Shown one piece after another: positions 1 through 5,948 of a DNA stretch of 10,245 bases. Source of the DNA: an uncultured bacterium (GTDB lineage: Bacteria; Cyanobacteriota; Vampirovibrionia; Gastranaerophilales; Gastranaerophilaceae). Position 1 is the stretch's first letter; the number at the start of each line of letters is the position of its first letter. Under the pieces are notes generated by a model. It saw only the letters and a program-made list of their open reading frames with translations. It was not told the origin of the DNA and ran no database searches. The stretch lies in contig CASECH010000034.1 in the NCBI GenBank assembly GCA_949286405.1, forward strand, positions 1-10,245, given 5' to 3'. Position numbers and translations under genes: made by a program.

Positions 1-1
1 A

Positions 2-73
2 GGCGACATGGCCAAGTGGTAAGGCAGGAGCCTGCAAAGCTCTTATCCCCCAGTTCGAATCTGGGTGTCGCCT
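2..73 (+). tRNA. tRNA-Cys (anticodon GCA)
   Basis: A complete cloverleaf is visible. The acceptor stem pairs positions 2-8 (GGCGACA) with 66-72 (TGTCGCC). The anticodon stem 27-31/39-43 encloses a seven-base loop CTGCAAA, with anticodon GCA at 34-36. The T arm CCCAG-TTCGAAT-CTGGG precedes the acceptor 3' strand. The unpaired base at 73 is T, matching the U73 discriminator that is the main identity element for cysteinyl-tRNA synthetase. CCA is not encoded: the gene runs straight into a T tract (73-79) that may help end transcription, so CCA must be added by nucleotidyltransferase. It lies 35 bp before a second tRNA gene on the same strand. Confidence 0.95.
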
Positions 74-108
74 TTTTTTATTGCCCATTTTGAAAATTCT
101 ATAATTGT

Positions 109-184
109 GGACGATTAGCTCAGTTGGTAGAGTACTTGAACGACATTCAAGGTGTCACTGGTTCGAGCCCAGTATCGTCCACCA
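109..184 (+). tRNA. tRNA-Val (anticodon GAC), CCA encoded
   Basis: Full cloverleaf: acceptor stem 109-115 (GGACGAT) pairs with 174-180 (ATCGTCC), followed by A73 and an encoded CCA (182-184). The D stem is GCTC/GAGT, the anticodon stem CTTGA/TCAAG, the variable loop five bases, and the T arm ACTGG-TTCGAGC-CCAGT. The anticodon loop 140-146 reads ACGACAT, giving anticodon GAC at 142-144 (Val, codons GUC/GUU) and discriminator A, as usual for valine tRNAs. The oddity is position 33 (base 141), which is C rather than the almost universal U; A32 and U38 could also pair and shrink the loop to five bases. All other conserved positions look intact, so this reads as a real tRNA gene. Confidence 0.93.
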
Positions 185-197
185 TTTAGTTTTTTGC

Positions 198-226
198 TTG
201 TATTATTTAAAAAAATTTTGTATAAT
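198..226 (+). promoter_or_regulatory. Sigma70-type promoter for the hypothetical/glycosyltransferase pair
   Basis: A perfect -10 hexamer TATAAT (221-226) is preceded by a TG dinucleotide and lies 17 bp downstream of a -35-like TTGTAT (198-203). Initiation would fall near position 233, giving a leader of about 20 nt. A GAGG ribosome binding site (237-240) lies 11 bp before the ATG at 252. The position directly after tRNA-Val suggests that the two protein genes are transcribed independently of the tRNAs. Confidence 0.7.
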
Positions 227-251
227 AGTAGCAAATGAGGATAAATATTTT

Positions 252-596
252 ATGATAGATGGTTCTATTACTGAATTGGATACTAATATGTCATTTGATG
301 TTAAGGTGAAATCAACACCTTCAAAAACACAAAATTATGCAATTGTGTATGTAGATGACAAAGAGGTAAAAAGACCAACTTCTACATCTGTTTCAGGAAT
401 TGTAGAGTTTGAATTAGATGAATTGCCCCAAAGTGTTGAAGAATTTTTGGCTCACTGGTATAGATCAAGAAAAAGAATAGATATTATGTTAGAAGCTGAT
501 GAACATATGTATTTTATGAAAGGTTGTTCAATTAAGACTTTTGATGAAGTAAAAAAAGTTTTTACTGTATTTTATAATTCTTTCAGGGAGTCTTAG
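252..596 (+). CDS. Hypothetical protein of 114 residues
   Basis: I do not recognise this family. The frame stays open back to position 105, but that part runs through tRNA-Val and has no ribosome binding site. The ATG at 252 is preceded by GAGG (237-240) and fits the promoter just upstream, so I place the start there. The protein begins MIDGSITELD and alternates polar and hydrophobic residues in short stretches, suggesting a mainly beta fold. It is acidic in the middle (EFELDELPQSVEEF around residues 54-67) and has an aromatic-rich C-terminal part. There is no signal peptide, membrane segment or cysteine cluster. It ends 17 bp before a glycosyltransferase gene on the same strand, so the two are probably co-transcribed. 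A link to surface glycan synthesis is only guilt by association. Confidence 0.7.
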   Translation: MIDGSITELDTNMSFDVKVKSTPSKTQNYAIVYVDDKEVKRPTSTSVSGIVEFELDELPQSVEEFLAHWYRSRKRIDIMLEADEHMYFMKGCSIKTFDEVKKVFTVFYNSFRES

Positions 597-613
597 TTAA
601 GGATTTATGAGAA

Positions 614-1489
614 ATGGTAAAAGTATCTGTAATTGTTCCTATATACAATGTTGAATTGTATTTGGAGAAATGTTTAAATAGTATAGTAAATCAGACTTTG
701 GAAGATATTGAAATTATTTGTGTTGATGATGGGTCAACTGATTCAAGTTCTAATATTTTAAAATCATTTGCAGAAAAATATTCAAAGATAAAGGTTATAA
801 CAAAGTCTAATGGAGGGCTTTCTTCTGCAAGAAATGCGGGTATTAGAGTTGCTCAAGGCAAATATGTCGGTTTTGTTGACTCTGATGATTGGGTAAGTAT
901 AGATTTTTTTGAAAAATTATACTATGCCGCAGAAAGGCATGATGCATCAATAGCTGCAGGAGGTATCATTAGAGTAAAAGGAGATAAACATAGGGTTAAT
1001 ATAAAGTATCCCGAAGAAGAATTGTTTTCAGATATTCAAGATAAAATAGAGGTTTGTAATATCCCTGAATACTGTTATGTGTGGAATAAAATTTATAAAT
1101 TAGATGACTTAAAAAAGTACAATTTATCATTTGTTGAAGGTATAAATTTTGAAGATGTGCGATTTACAATTCGTGCATTATATTATTTGGAACGTTTTGT
1201 AACAGTTCCTGATGTTGATTACTTTTATAGAAAACGTAAAGGATCTATTGTAAAGACTTTATCTCCTCAAAATATTGAGGATAAAGGAAAGTCACTAAAT
1301 GATATGCTCGCTTTTGCAGATGAGCATGGAATAAAATTTGACGATAAAGCAAAAAGCTTTACCGTCAAAAAATATGTTTTATTTTGTAATCAATTAGTTC
1401 TAATAAAAGTTAGACAAACAAAAGATTCATTTATCTATTTGCTGTTTGGCTTTTTACCGATTTTTAAAAAGCCTCGCAATAAGAATTGA
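614..1489 (+). CDS. Family 2 glycosyltransferase (capsule/LPS type)
   Basis: A 291-residue cytoplasmic GT-A fold sugar transferase that would move a sugar from a nucleotide donor to a surface polysaccharide or glycolipid acceptor; the sugar cannot be read from the sequence. It opens with the hallmark VSVIVPIYN (residues 4-12), then VDDGSTD (37-43) for nucleotide binding, GGLSSARNAG (67-76), and the metal-binding D-x-D in FVDSDDW (87-93). WNKIYK (157-162) and FEDVRF (179-184) supply the later acidic catalytic region typical of this GT2 subgroup. No obvious membrane anchor is seen beyond a hydrophobic stretch near the C terminus (FIYLLFGFLPIF). An AAGGA ribosome binding site lies about 10 bp before ATG 614. 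The last 26 bp overlap the 3' end of gcvPA on the other strand. Confidence 0.93.
   Translation: MVKVSVIVPIYNVELYLEKCLNSIVNQTLEDIEIICVDDGSTDSSSNILKSFAEKYSKIKVITKSNGGLSSARNAGIRVAQGKYVGFVDSDDWVSIDFFEKLYYAAERHDASIAAGGIIRVKGDKHRVNIKYPEEELFSDIQDKIEVCNIPEYCYVWNKIYKLDDLKKYNLSFVEGINFEDVRFTIRALYYLERFVTVPDVDYFYRKRKGSIVKTLSPQNIEDKGKSLNDMLAFADEHGIKFDDKAKSFTVKKYVLFCNQLVLIKVRQTKDSFIYLLFGFLPIFKKPRNKN
1448..1473. repeat. Inverted repeat at the convergent gene ends
   Basis: GGCTTTTT (1448-1455) and AAAAAGCC (1466-1473) form a perfect 8-bp stem with a 10-base loop. It spans the end of gcvPA (stop 1464-1466 on the minus strand) and lies inside the glycosyltransferase coding end. Neither strand has a clear T tract after the stem, so it is not a textbook terminator. 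It may still protect 3' ends or cause pausing where the two genes converge. Confidence 0.5.
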
Positions 1490-2711
1490 TGTCTTCTTCT
1501 GAAATCATTTCTGTTGTCGCAACTAGAATTCTTTTATTATCTAGCTTTAACCCACCAATAATATTACGTTCTTTGAGCTTGCTAAGAGTTTTATCGGCAT
1601 CATCAACTTCAATAACGAACTCATTAAAGAAGTTTTTGTTGAGTGTTTTAATATCTTTCTGTGCCAGTTTTTTTGATAATTGGTGAGCTCTTTTAGTGGA
1701 TAGATAACCTGCTTCCCTAAACCCTTGCTCTCCGACAAGACTCAGGTAAAGAGTTGCACATAGACCGATTAAAGCTTGGTTAGAACATATGTTACTAGTA
1801 GCTTTTTCTCTTTTTATGTGCTGTTCTCTTGTTTGAATAGTTAAGCAGAAAGCTTGATTGCCATCTGCATCAACAGTTCTTCCTGCAAGTCGTCCAGGGA
1901 TTTGACGCATAAATTTTTCTTTGCAAGCTATAAAGCCAGCATGAGGTCCTCCAAATTCCATCGGAATCCCAAGAGTTTGTACATCTCCTACCACTATATC
2001 AGCTCCATATTCACTCGGAGGTTTTAGGATTGATAAAGTAGATACATCTGTACAGACAATTAATAAAGAATTTTCAGGTTTTTTAATTTCTTGGATTTCT
2101 CCATAGAAATTAGGATTTTGTACAAGTACGCACGCATAATCACTTGCATCTTCTGGTAAATTTTCTGTCCAGTCTATTTCTATTGAATTTGAATGAGCGT
2201 ATGTATCTATAACTTTTTTGTACTCAGGATTTATTGAATTAATTACAAGAGCTTTTGATTTTTTAGAAATTCTAACTGCCATAAGAATTGCTTCAGCACA
2301 AGCTGTCGCAGCATCATACACTGTTGCATTTGATATATCCATACCTGTAAGTCTGCAAATCATAGTCTGAAATTCATACATAACTTGAAGAGTTCCCTGA
2401 GATATTTCAGGTTGATATGGTGTATATGATGTCAAAAACTCAAAACGTTGTGCAACTTGGCTTATGCAGGCAGGAATGAATTTGTTATATACTCCTGCAC
2501 CAAGAAAACTGATATAATCAGTATTGTTTTTTTTAGCCATTGCTTTAATCTTTTTTTGAGTTTCCATTTCACTCAAAGGTGCTTCTAAGTTAAGATTTTT
2601 CATTCTGGCTTTTTCAGGAATTTGCGAAAATAAATCCTCAATAGAAGCCTCACCTATACTAGCTAACATATCTTTTCTTACTTCATCATTATGTACTAAA
2701 AAGTTATTCAT
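1464..2711 (-). CDS. gcvPA: Glycine dehydrogenase (decarboxylating) subunit 1, GcvPA
   Basis: N-terminal-type half of the split P protein of the glycine cleavage system, which with GcvPB decarboxylates glycine and passes the aminomethyl group to lipoyl-GcvH. Family signatures are clear: FLGAGVYNKFIP (69-80), TSYTPYQPEISQGTLQ (94-109), EFGGPHAGF (252-260), MRQIPGRLAGRT (268-279) and TREQHIKREKATSNIC (294-309). The PLP-binding lysine belongs to GcvPB, so this subunit is not active alone. At 415 residues it is somewhat shorter than the roughly 440-450 I expect for the family, mainly at the C terminus, which ends beside the convergent glycosyltransferase. It starts 2 bp after gcvH, indicating translational coupling. 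gcvPB, normally next, is not in the window. Confidence 0.95.
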   Translation of the reverse strand: MNNFLVHNDEVRKDMLASIGEASIEDLFSQIPEKARMKNLNLEAPLSEMETQKKIKAMAKKNNTDYISFLGAGVYNKFIPACISQVAQRFEFLTSYTPYQPEISQGTLQVMYEFQTMICRLTGMDISNATVYDAATACAEAILMAVRISKKSKALVINSINPEYKKVIDTYAHSNSIEIDWTENLPEDASDYACVLVQNPNFYGEIQEIKKPENSLLIVCTDVSTLSILKPPSEYGADIVVGDVQTLGIPMEFGGPHAGFIACKEKFMRQIPGRLAGRTVDADGNQAFCLTIQTREQHIKREKATSNICSNQALIGLCATLYLSLVGEQGFREAGYLSTKRAHQLSKKLAQKDIKTLNKNFFNEFVIEVDDADKTLSKLKERNIIGGLKLDNKRILVATTEMISEEDINSYCEAF

Positions 2712-2713
2712 AG

Positions 2714-3097
2714 TTATTCCAATTCTTCTTTGTAATCTTCATATTCCATTAAATCATTTTGTTCTGATTCATCACCTGTAGCTTCGATTTTTACAAGCCA
2801 TCCTTGTTCGTAGCAATCTTCGTTCAATTTCTCAGGAGCATCAGTAAGTTCTTCATTGATTTCAATGATTTTACCGCTGATAGGCAAGTATATTTCAGAA
2901 GCGGCTTTTACTGATTCGATAGTTGCGAATGTATCTCCTTTTGAAAATTCTTGACCCACTTCAGGGAGTTCAAGAAATACTATATCTCCCAACTGTTCAA
3001 TTGCGTAATCTGTTAATCCGATAGTATATGTGTTGTCACCGTTGTCCAGTAAGTATTCATGGGATTTTGAACATAGAATTTTTTCTGTAAAACTCAT
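2714..3097 (-). CDS. gcvH: Glycine cleavage system H protein (lipoyl carrier)
   Basis: A 127-residue lipoyl-domain protein that shuttles the aminomethyl group from the P protein to GcvT and is reoxidised by lipoamide dehydrogenase. The start is typical (SHEYLL at 12-17), followed by TIGLTDYAIEQLGDIVFLELP (25-45 region) and the lipoylation motif ATIESVKAAS, where K64 is the modified lysine. GKIIEINEEL and YEQGWLVKI complete the fold. The C terminus carries a strongly acidic tail after the lipoyl fold (many Glu/Asp from about residue 108). The ribosome binding site AGGAG (3104-3108, minus strand) lies six bases before the ATG, in the 21-bp gap after gcvT. Its stop is 2 bp from the gcvPA start. 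Confidence 0.97.
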   Translation of the reverse strand: MSFTEKILCSKSHEYLLDNGDNTYTIGLTDYAIEQLGDIVFLELPEVGQEFSKGDTFATIESVKAASEIYLPISGKIIEINEELTDAPEKLNEDCYEQGWLVKIEATGDESEQNDLMEYEDYKEELE

Positions 3098-3118
3098 TAC
3101 TTTCTCCTTATATTTATA

Positions 3119-4222
3119 TTACATTTTTATTTTATTTCTTTTTTGTACAAAAGGTCTTTTTACGACTTCTGCATCGTGTAATTTTTCTCTTATCATAACT
3201 TGAACAGTAGAGCCTATGCAAATATTTTTAATATTTTTTACATAAGCCATAGCAATATTATATCCTAATATTGGAGATGGACCGCCACTTGTTACGGTAC
3301 CAATTTTTTCACCTTCAAAGTAAACATCATATTCGTGTCTTGCAATTGATTTATCAAGCATTTTTAAGCCTATAAGACGTTTTTCAACACCATTTTGAAT
3401 TTGGTTAAGAATGACATCTTTGCCGTTGTAGTCAGCTTGTTTTTCTTTAGGGATTGACCAAGAAAGTCCGGCTTCAACCGGTGTTGTATTTTCGTCCAAA
3501 TCGTTTCCGTATAAATGAAGAGCTGCTTCAAGTCTAAGCGTATCTCTGGCACCAAGTCCTATAGGCTTGATATTATAATTTTTACCATATTCAAGAATTT
3601 TATCCCATAGAACTTCTGAATGCTCATTTTCTACAAGAATTTCAAAGCCATCTTCTCCGGTATATCCAGTACGAGAAACAAGTACTTTCATTTCACATAC
3701 AGTACCTGCTTTTATAGAAAATGATTCTTGATTTGTATCATATCCCATATCTTTTAGAACTAATTCTGCTTTTGGCCCTTGCACTGCAAGTAGTGAATAG
3801 TTATGAGACTGGTTATCTATTTTTACGTCAAAACCTCTTTTGTTTCTAACCATCCAATTTAAGTCTTCATCAATTCTTGAAGCATTGCATATTACAAGAT
3901 AATCATTTATTCCTAGTTTGTATATAATTAAATCATCTATAAGGCCACCATTTTTATTTGTTAGCTGACAATATACAGCTTTGCCAAAATTAAGTTTGGT
4001 AATATCTTGAGGGACTATGCTATTTAAGTAATCCAGGGAATCTTTTCCACTAACAAAAACTTCTCCCATATGTGATACATCAAATAGTCCAACATTTTCT
4101 CTTACAGTTTTATGTTCTTCTATTATCGAAGTGTATTGTACAGGCATATGCCATCCTGCAAAATCAACCATTTTAGCACCAAGTTTAATATGTTTATCGT
4201 GCAAATATGTTTCTTTAGTCAT
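3119..4222 (-). CDS. gcvT: Aminomethyltransferase (glycine cleavage T protein)
   Basis: A 367-residue folate-dependent enzyme that releases ammonia from the aminomethyl-lipoyl group of GcvH and makes 5,10-methylene-tetrahydrofolate. Recognised by VDFAGWHMPVQY (19-30), FDVSHMGE (47-54), GGLIDDL (92-98) carrying the acidic catalytic region, SRTGYTGEDGFE in the middle, and the C-terminal segments VEAGLSW and SGGPSPILGYNIAMAYV. Length is normal. The ribosome binding site AAAGGGGG (minus strand of 4229-4236) is unusually strong and doubles as one arm of a hairpin. A dedicated promoter lies just upstream, so the T-H-PA operon can be transcribed independently of the DnaJ-like gene. There is no room for a glycine riboswitch in the leader of about 20 nt. 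Confidence 0.97.
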   Translation of the reverse strand: MTKETYLHDKHIKLGAKMVDFAGWHMPVQYTSIIEEHKTVRENVGLFDVSHMGEVFVSGKDSLDYLNSIVPQDITKLNFGKAVYCQLTNKNGGLIDDLIIYKLGINDYLVICNASRIDEDLNWMVRNKRGFDVKIDNQSHNYSLLAVQGPKAELVLKDMGYDTNQESFSIKAGTVCEMKVLVSRTGYTGEDGFEILVENEHSEVLWDKILEYGKNYNIKPIGLGARDTLRLEAALHLYGNDLDENTTPVEAGLSWSIPKEKQADYNGKDVILNQIQNGVEKRLIGLKMLDKSIARHEYDVYFEGEKIGTVTSGGPSPILGYNIAMAYVKNIKNICIGSTVQVMIREKLHDAEVVKRPFVQKRNKIKM

Positions 4223-4228
4223 AAAAAT

Positions 4229-4267
4229 CCCCCTTTAGCATAGATTTATTGTCTATTTAAAAGGGGG
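4229..4267 (-). terminator. Hairpin: probable dnaJ-like terminator overlapping the gcvT ribosome binding site
   Basis: In minus-strand RNA the outer stem is CCCCCUUU (4260-4267) with AAAGGGGG (4229-4236), eight perfect pairs. A second five-pair stem, AUAGA/UCUAU (4252-4256 with 4240-4244), closes a seven-base loop, and a 3x3 internal loop separates the two. The stem is followed by A and five T residues directly before the gcvT ATG, so it looks like an intrinsic terminator for RNA arriving from the upstream gene. The 3' arm is the gcvT Shine-Dalgarno sequence, so any read-through RNA would have that site masked. Confidence 0.6.
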
Positions 4268-4276
4268 TATTGTCAA
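4248..4276 (-). promoter_or_regulatory. gcvT-gcvH-gcvPA promoter
   Basis: On the minus strand a consensus -35 TTGACA (4276-4271) is followed after 17 bp by GACAAT (4253-4248), a four-of-six match to the -10. Transcription would begin near 4241, just inside the hairpin loop region, so the RNA would lack the CCCCC arm and keep the gcvT ribosome binding site free. The weak -10 suggests that an activator could be involved, but no operator is recognisable. Confidence 0.6.
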
Positions 4277-4293
4277 CTGTTTATTTGAAATTT

Positions 4294-5340
4294 TTATGAT
4301 TCGTTAATCTTTTTATAAAGTTCAATTTGTCTTTCCGTAAGATTTTTAGGAATAACAATTTTTATTTTTGCATTAAGGTTTCCATAAGTTCCATCTTTTT
4401 TAGGAAGTCCAAGCCCTTTAAGTCTAAGCATTTGACCTGAAGATGTTTTTGGCGGGATTTTTATTCCTATATTACCATGCAAAGTGCTAATATCTTTTTT
4501 TGTACCTAAAACAGCTTCTGGAGGGGTAATTTCAATTTCTTTAGTCAGGTCAAATCCATCTATTTCGTATTCGCTGTCTTTGAAGTGGATAATAAGGAAT
4601 AAGTCGCCTTTTCTTCCGTAAGAATCAACCTTTCCTTCCCCTTTTATTCGCACTTTTTTGCCTTCTGTAACATCAGGGGGTAGTTTAACTTTTATTGATT
4701 TTTGTTCTGTTTTTATCCCAGTACCCCCACATGCACTACAGAAACCTCCTCCCGGAGGGCATTGAGTACATTTTTCTACATTATTAAATTTCACTGTTAT
4801 AGGTTTTTTCTCAAATAAATCTTTAGCAGTAATATTCAGAGTTTTTGTAACATCAAGATCTTCTTGAGGTTGATTAGATTGTCTTCTTTGTCTTGTAGAA
4901 CGAGTTTGTTGTGTCCCGCTAGAGAAGTCGAATCCTCCAAAATTCATTCCTTGTGCTCCTCTAGCACTACCACCCATCATATCACCGAATAAAGAGCTAA
5001 AGAAATCTGAAAAGCCTCCAAGATCTTGACCGTTAAAGTTGAAACTTTGATAAGCTCCACCTTGCCCGCCGCCAAAACCGTATTGTTCAAATCCTGGAGG
5101 AGGTGTCCAACTTTGACCACCTTGCCAATTTGCACCAAGACTGTCATATCTTTGTCTTTTATCTTTATCACCGAGAACTTCATAAGCTTCATTTATATCT
5201 TTGAATTTGCTCTCAGCTTCTTTAGTTTTATTAACATCAGGGTGGTATTTTCTCGCCAATTTTCTATAAGCCGATTTAATCTCAGCTTCACTGGCATCTC
5301 GTTTGACACCCAATATATCATAATAATCTTTATATTCCAT
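4294..5340 (-). CDS. DnaJ/CbpA-like J-domain co-chaperone with a single reduced zinc site
   Basis: A 348-residue Hsp40 that should stimulate the ATPase of DnaK and deliver client proteins. The J domain (about 4-67) has the essential HPD at 33-35. A Gly/Phe/Gln-rich linker follows (about 70-145), then an Arg/Gln-rich stretch, and two substrate-binding beta domains ending in the usual RLKGLGLP and GNLNAKIKIVIP. Classical DnaJ has four CxxCxGxG repeats (two zinc ions) and CbpA/DnaJ2 types have none. Here only C191-x2-C194-x6-C201-x2-C204 remains, with one GGTG, enough for one zinc ion at most. The ribosome binding site AGGAG lies 10 bp before the ATG. No CIRCE operator is visible upstream, and a -35/-10 pair in the very AT-rich upstream region is uncertain. 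Confidence 0.92.
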   Translation of the reverse strand: MEYKDYYDILGVKRDASEAEIKSAYRKLARKYHPDVNKTKEAESKFKDINEAYEVLGDKDKRQRYDSLGANWQGGQSWTPPPGFEQYGFGGGQGGAYQSFNFNGQDLGGFSDFFSSLFGDMMGGSARGAQGMNFGGFDFSSGTQQTRSTRQRRQSNQPQEDLDVTKTLNITAKDLFEKKPITVKFNNVEKCTQCPPGGGFCSACGGTGIKTEQKSIKVKLPPDVTEGKKVRIKGEGKVDSYGRKGDLFLIIHFKDSEYEIDGFDLTKEIEITPPEAVLGTKKDISTLHGNIGIKIPPKTSSGQMLRLKGLGLPKKDGTYGNLNAKIKIVIPKNLTERQIELYKKINES

Positions 5341-5418
5341 ATTTTACCATCTCCTAAATAATATAATAATATAAAAAATGTAAAAATTTGAAATATTTAA
5401 TTATTTTTTAAGTATTAA

Positions 5419-5451
5419 AAAACGACAGAGTTTATTAAACTCTGCCGTTTT
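5419..5451 (-). terminator. Terminator ending the rpsH-rplF-orf-rplR unit
   Basis: On the minus strand an AAACGGCAGAGTTT arm pairs with AAACTCTGTCGTTT around a three-base loop, with one mismatch, followed by a run of six T residues and further AT-rich sequence. It lies about 70 bp after the rplR stop. The 5452-5518 gap between them has no convincing gene, although the usual next gene would be rpsE. The flanking A runs make it partly symmetric, but no + strand gene ends here. Confidence 0.85.
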
Positions 5452-5518
5452 AATTTATTTTAATATCACTTGCGTTCCTTTATACCTAGATTAATTAGGC
5501 ATGAGGAGCGAAAGCTTT

Positions 5519-5887
5519 TTAGAACATCAAGCCAGCTTCTCTAGCAGCATCAGCTAAAGCAGCGATACGACCGTGATATAAGAATCCTCCACGATCGAAT
5601 ACAACACATTCAACACCAGCTTTTTTAGCTTTTTTAGCAATAGCTTCGCCAACTAATTTTGCAGCTTCAATATTACCACCGTGAGGTAATTTTTCTCTTA
5701 GATCTTTGTCATTTGAAGATGCAGATGCAAGCGTTACATGATTTACATCATCAATAAGTTGAGCATAAATGTGTTTAGTACTTCTATAAACAGCTAATCT
5801 AGGGAATTCAGCTGTACCTGAAAGTTTTACTCTAATTGTTCTATGTCTTTTTTGTACTTTTGGTTTTCTAATTTCTTGTTTAATCAT
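5519..5887 (-). CDS. rplR: 50S ribosomal protein L18
   Basis: A 122-residue 5S rRNA-binding protein of the large-subunit central protuberance. Recognised by the basic N terminus (KRHRTIRVKLSGTAEFPRL), VYRSTKHIYAQLIDD, the middle VGEAIAKKAKKAG and the near-invariant C terminus FDRGGFLYHGRIAALADAAREAGL. Length is normal. The ribosome binding site AAAGGA (5895-5900, minus strand) precedes the ATG. It normally follows rplF directly. Here a small unknown gene and a 61-bp gap with a hairpin intervene, and the operon then terminates instead of continuing into rpsE. Confidence 0.97.
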   Translation of the reverse strand: MIKQEIRKPKVQKRHRTIRVKLSGTAEFPRLAVYRSTKHIYAQLIDDVNHVTLASASSNDKDLREKLPHGGNIEAAKLVGEAIAKKAKKAGVECVVFDRGGFLYHGRIAALADAAREAGLMF

Positions 5888-5910
5888 TTTTTTATCCTTT
5901 CATTTTACCC

Positions 5911-5941
5911 AAACCTTCTTGAATAACCACTTCAAGGGTTT
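5911..5941 (-). promoter_or_regulatory. Hairpin in the leader of rplR
   Basis: In minus-strand RNA AAACC (5941-5937) pairs with GGUUU (5915-5911), and CUUGAA (5936-5931) with UUCAAG (5923-5918), giving 11 pairs with a two-base bulge and the seven-base loop GUGGUUA. No U tract follows, so it does not look like a terminator. It ends about 10 bp before the rplR ribosome binding site and could affect processing, stability or translation of rplR, possibly by L18 feedback; that role is inference. Confidence 0.5.
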
Positions 5942-5948
5942 ATATAGG

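Noticed and set aside
105..251. N-terminal extension of the hypothetical gene starting at 105
   Set aside because: It reads through tRNA-Val, has no ribosome binding site, and the ATG at 252 has both a Shine-Dalgarno sequence and a fitting promoter.
4223..4293. Glycine riboswitch upstream of gcvT
   Set aside because: The gap is only 71 bp and the predicted leader about 20 nt, too short for an aptamer; the visible structure is a simple hairpin.
5026..5361. + strand open frame opposite the dnaJ-like gene
   Set aside because: Antisense to a clear Hsp40; low-complexity Phe/Ile/Ser-rich translation, no ribosome binding site.
5341..5420. CIRCE/HrcA operator or heat-shock promoter before the dnaJ-like gene
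   Set aside because: No TTAGCACTC-type inverted repeat; the region is very AT-rich, with several weak -10-like hexamers.
5461..5490. Micro-frame after rplR: AAAGGA, then GTG and four codons, possibly a remnant of an rpsE start
   Set aside because: Only four codons before a stop; nothing in it can be matched to S5, so it may be chance.
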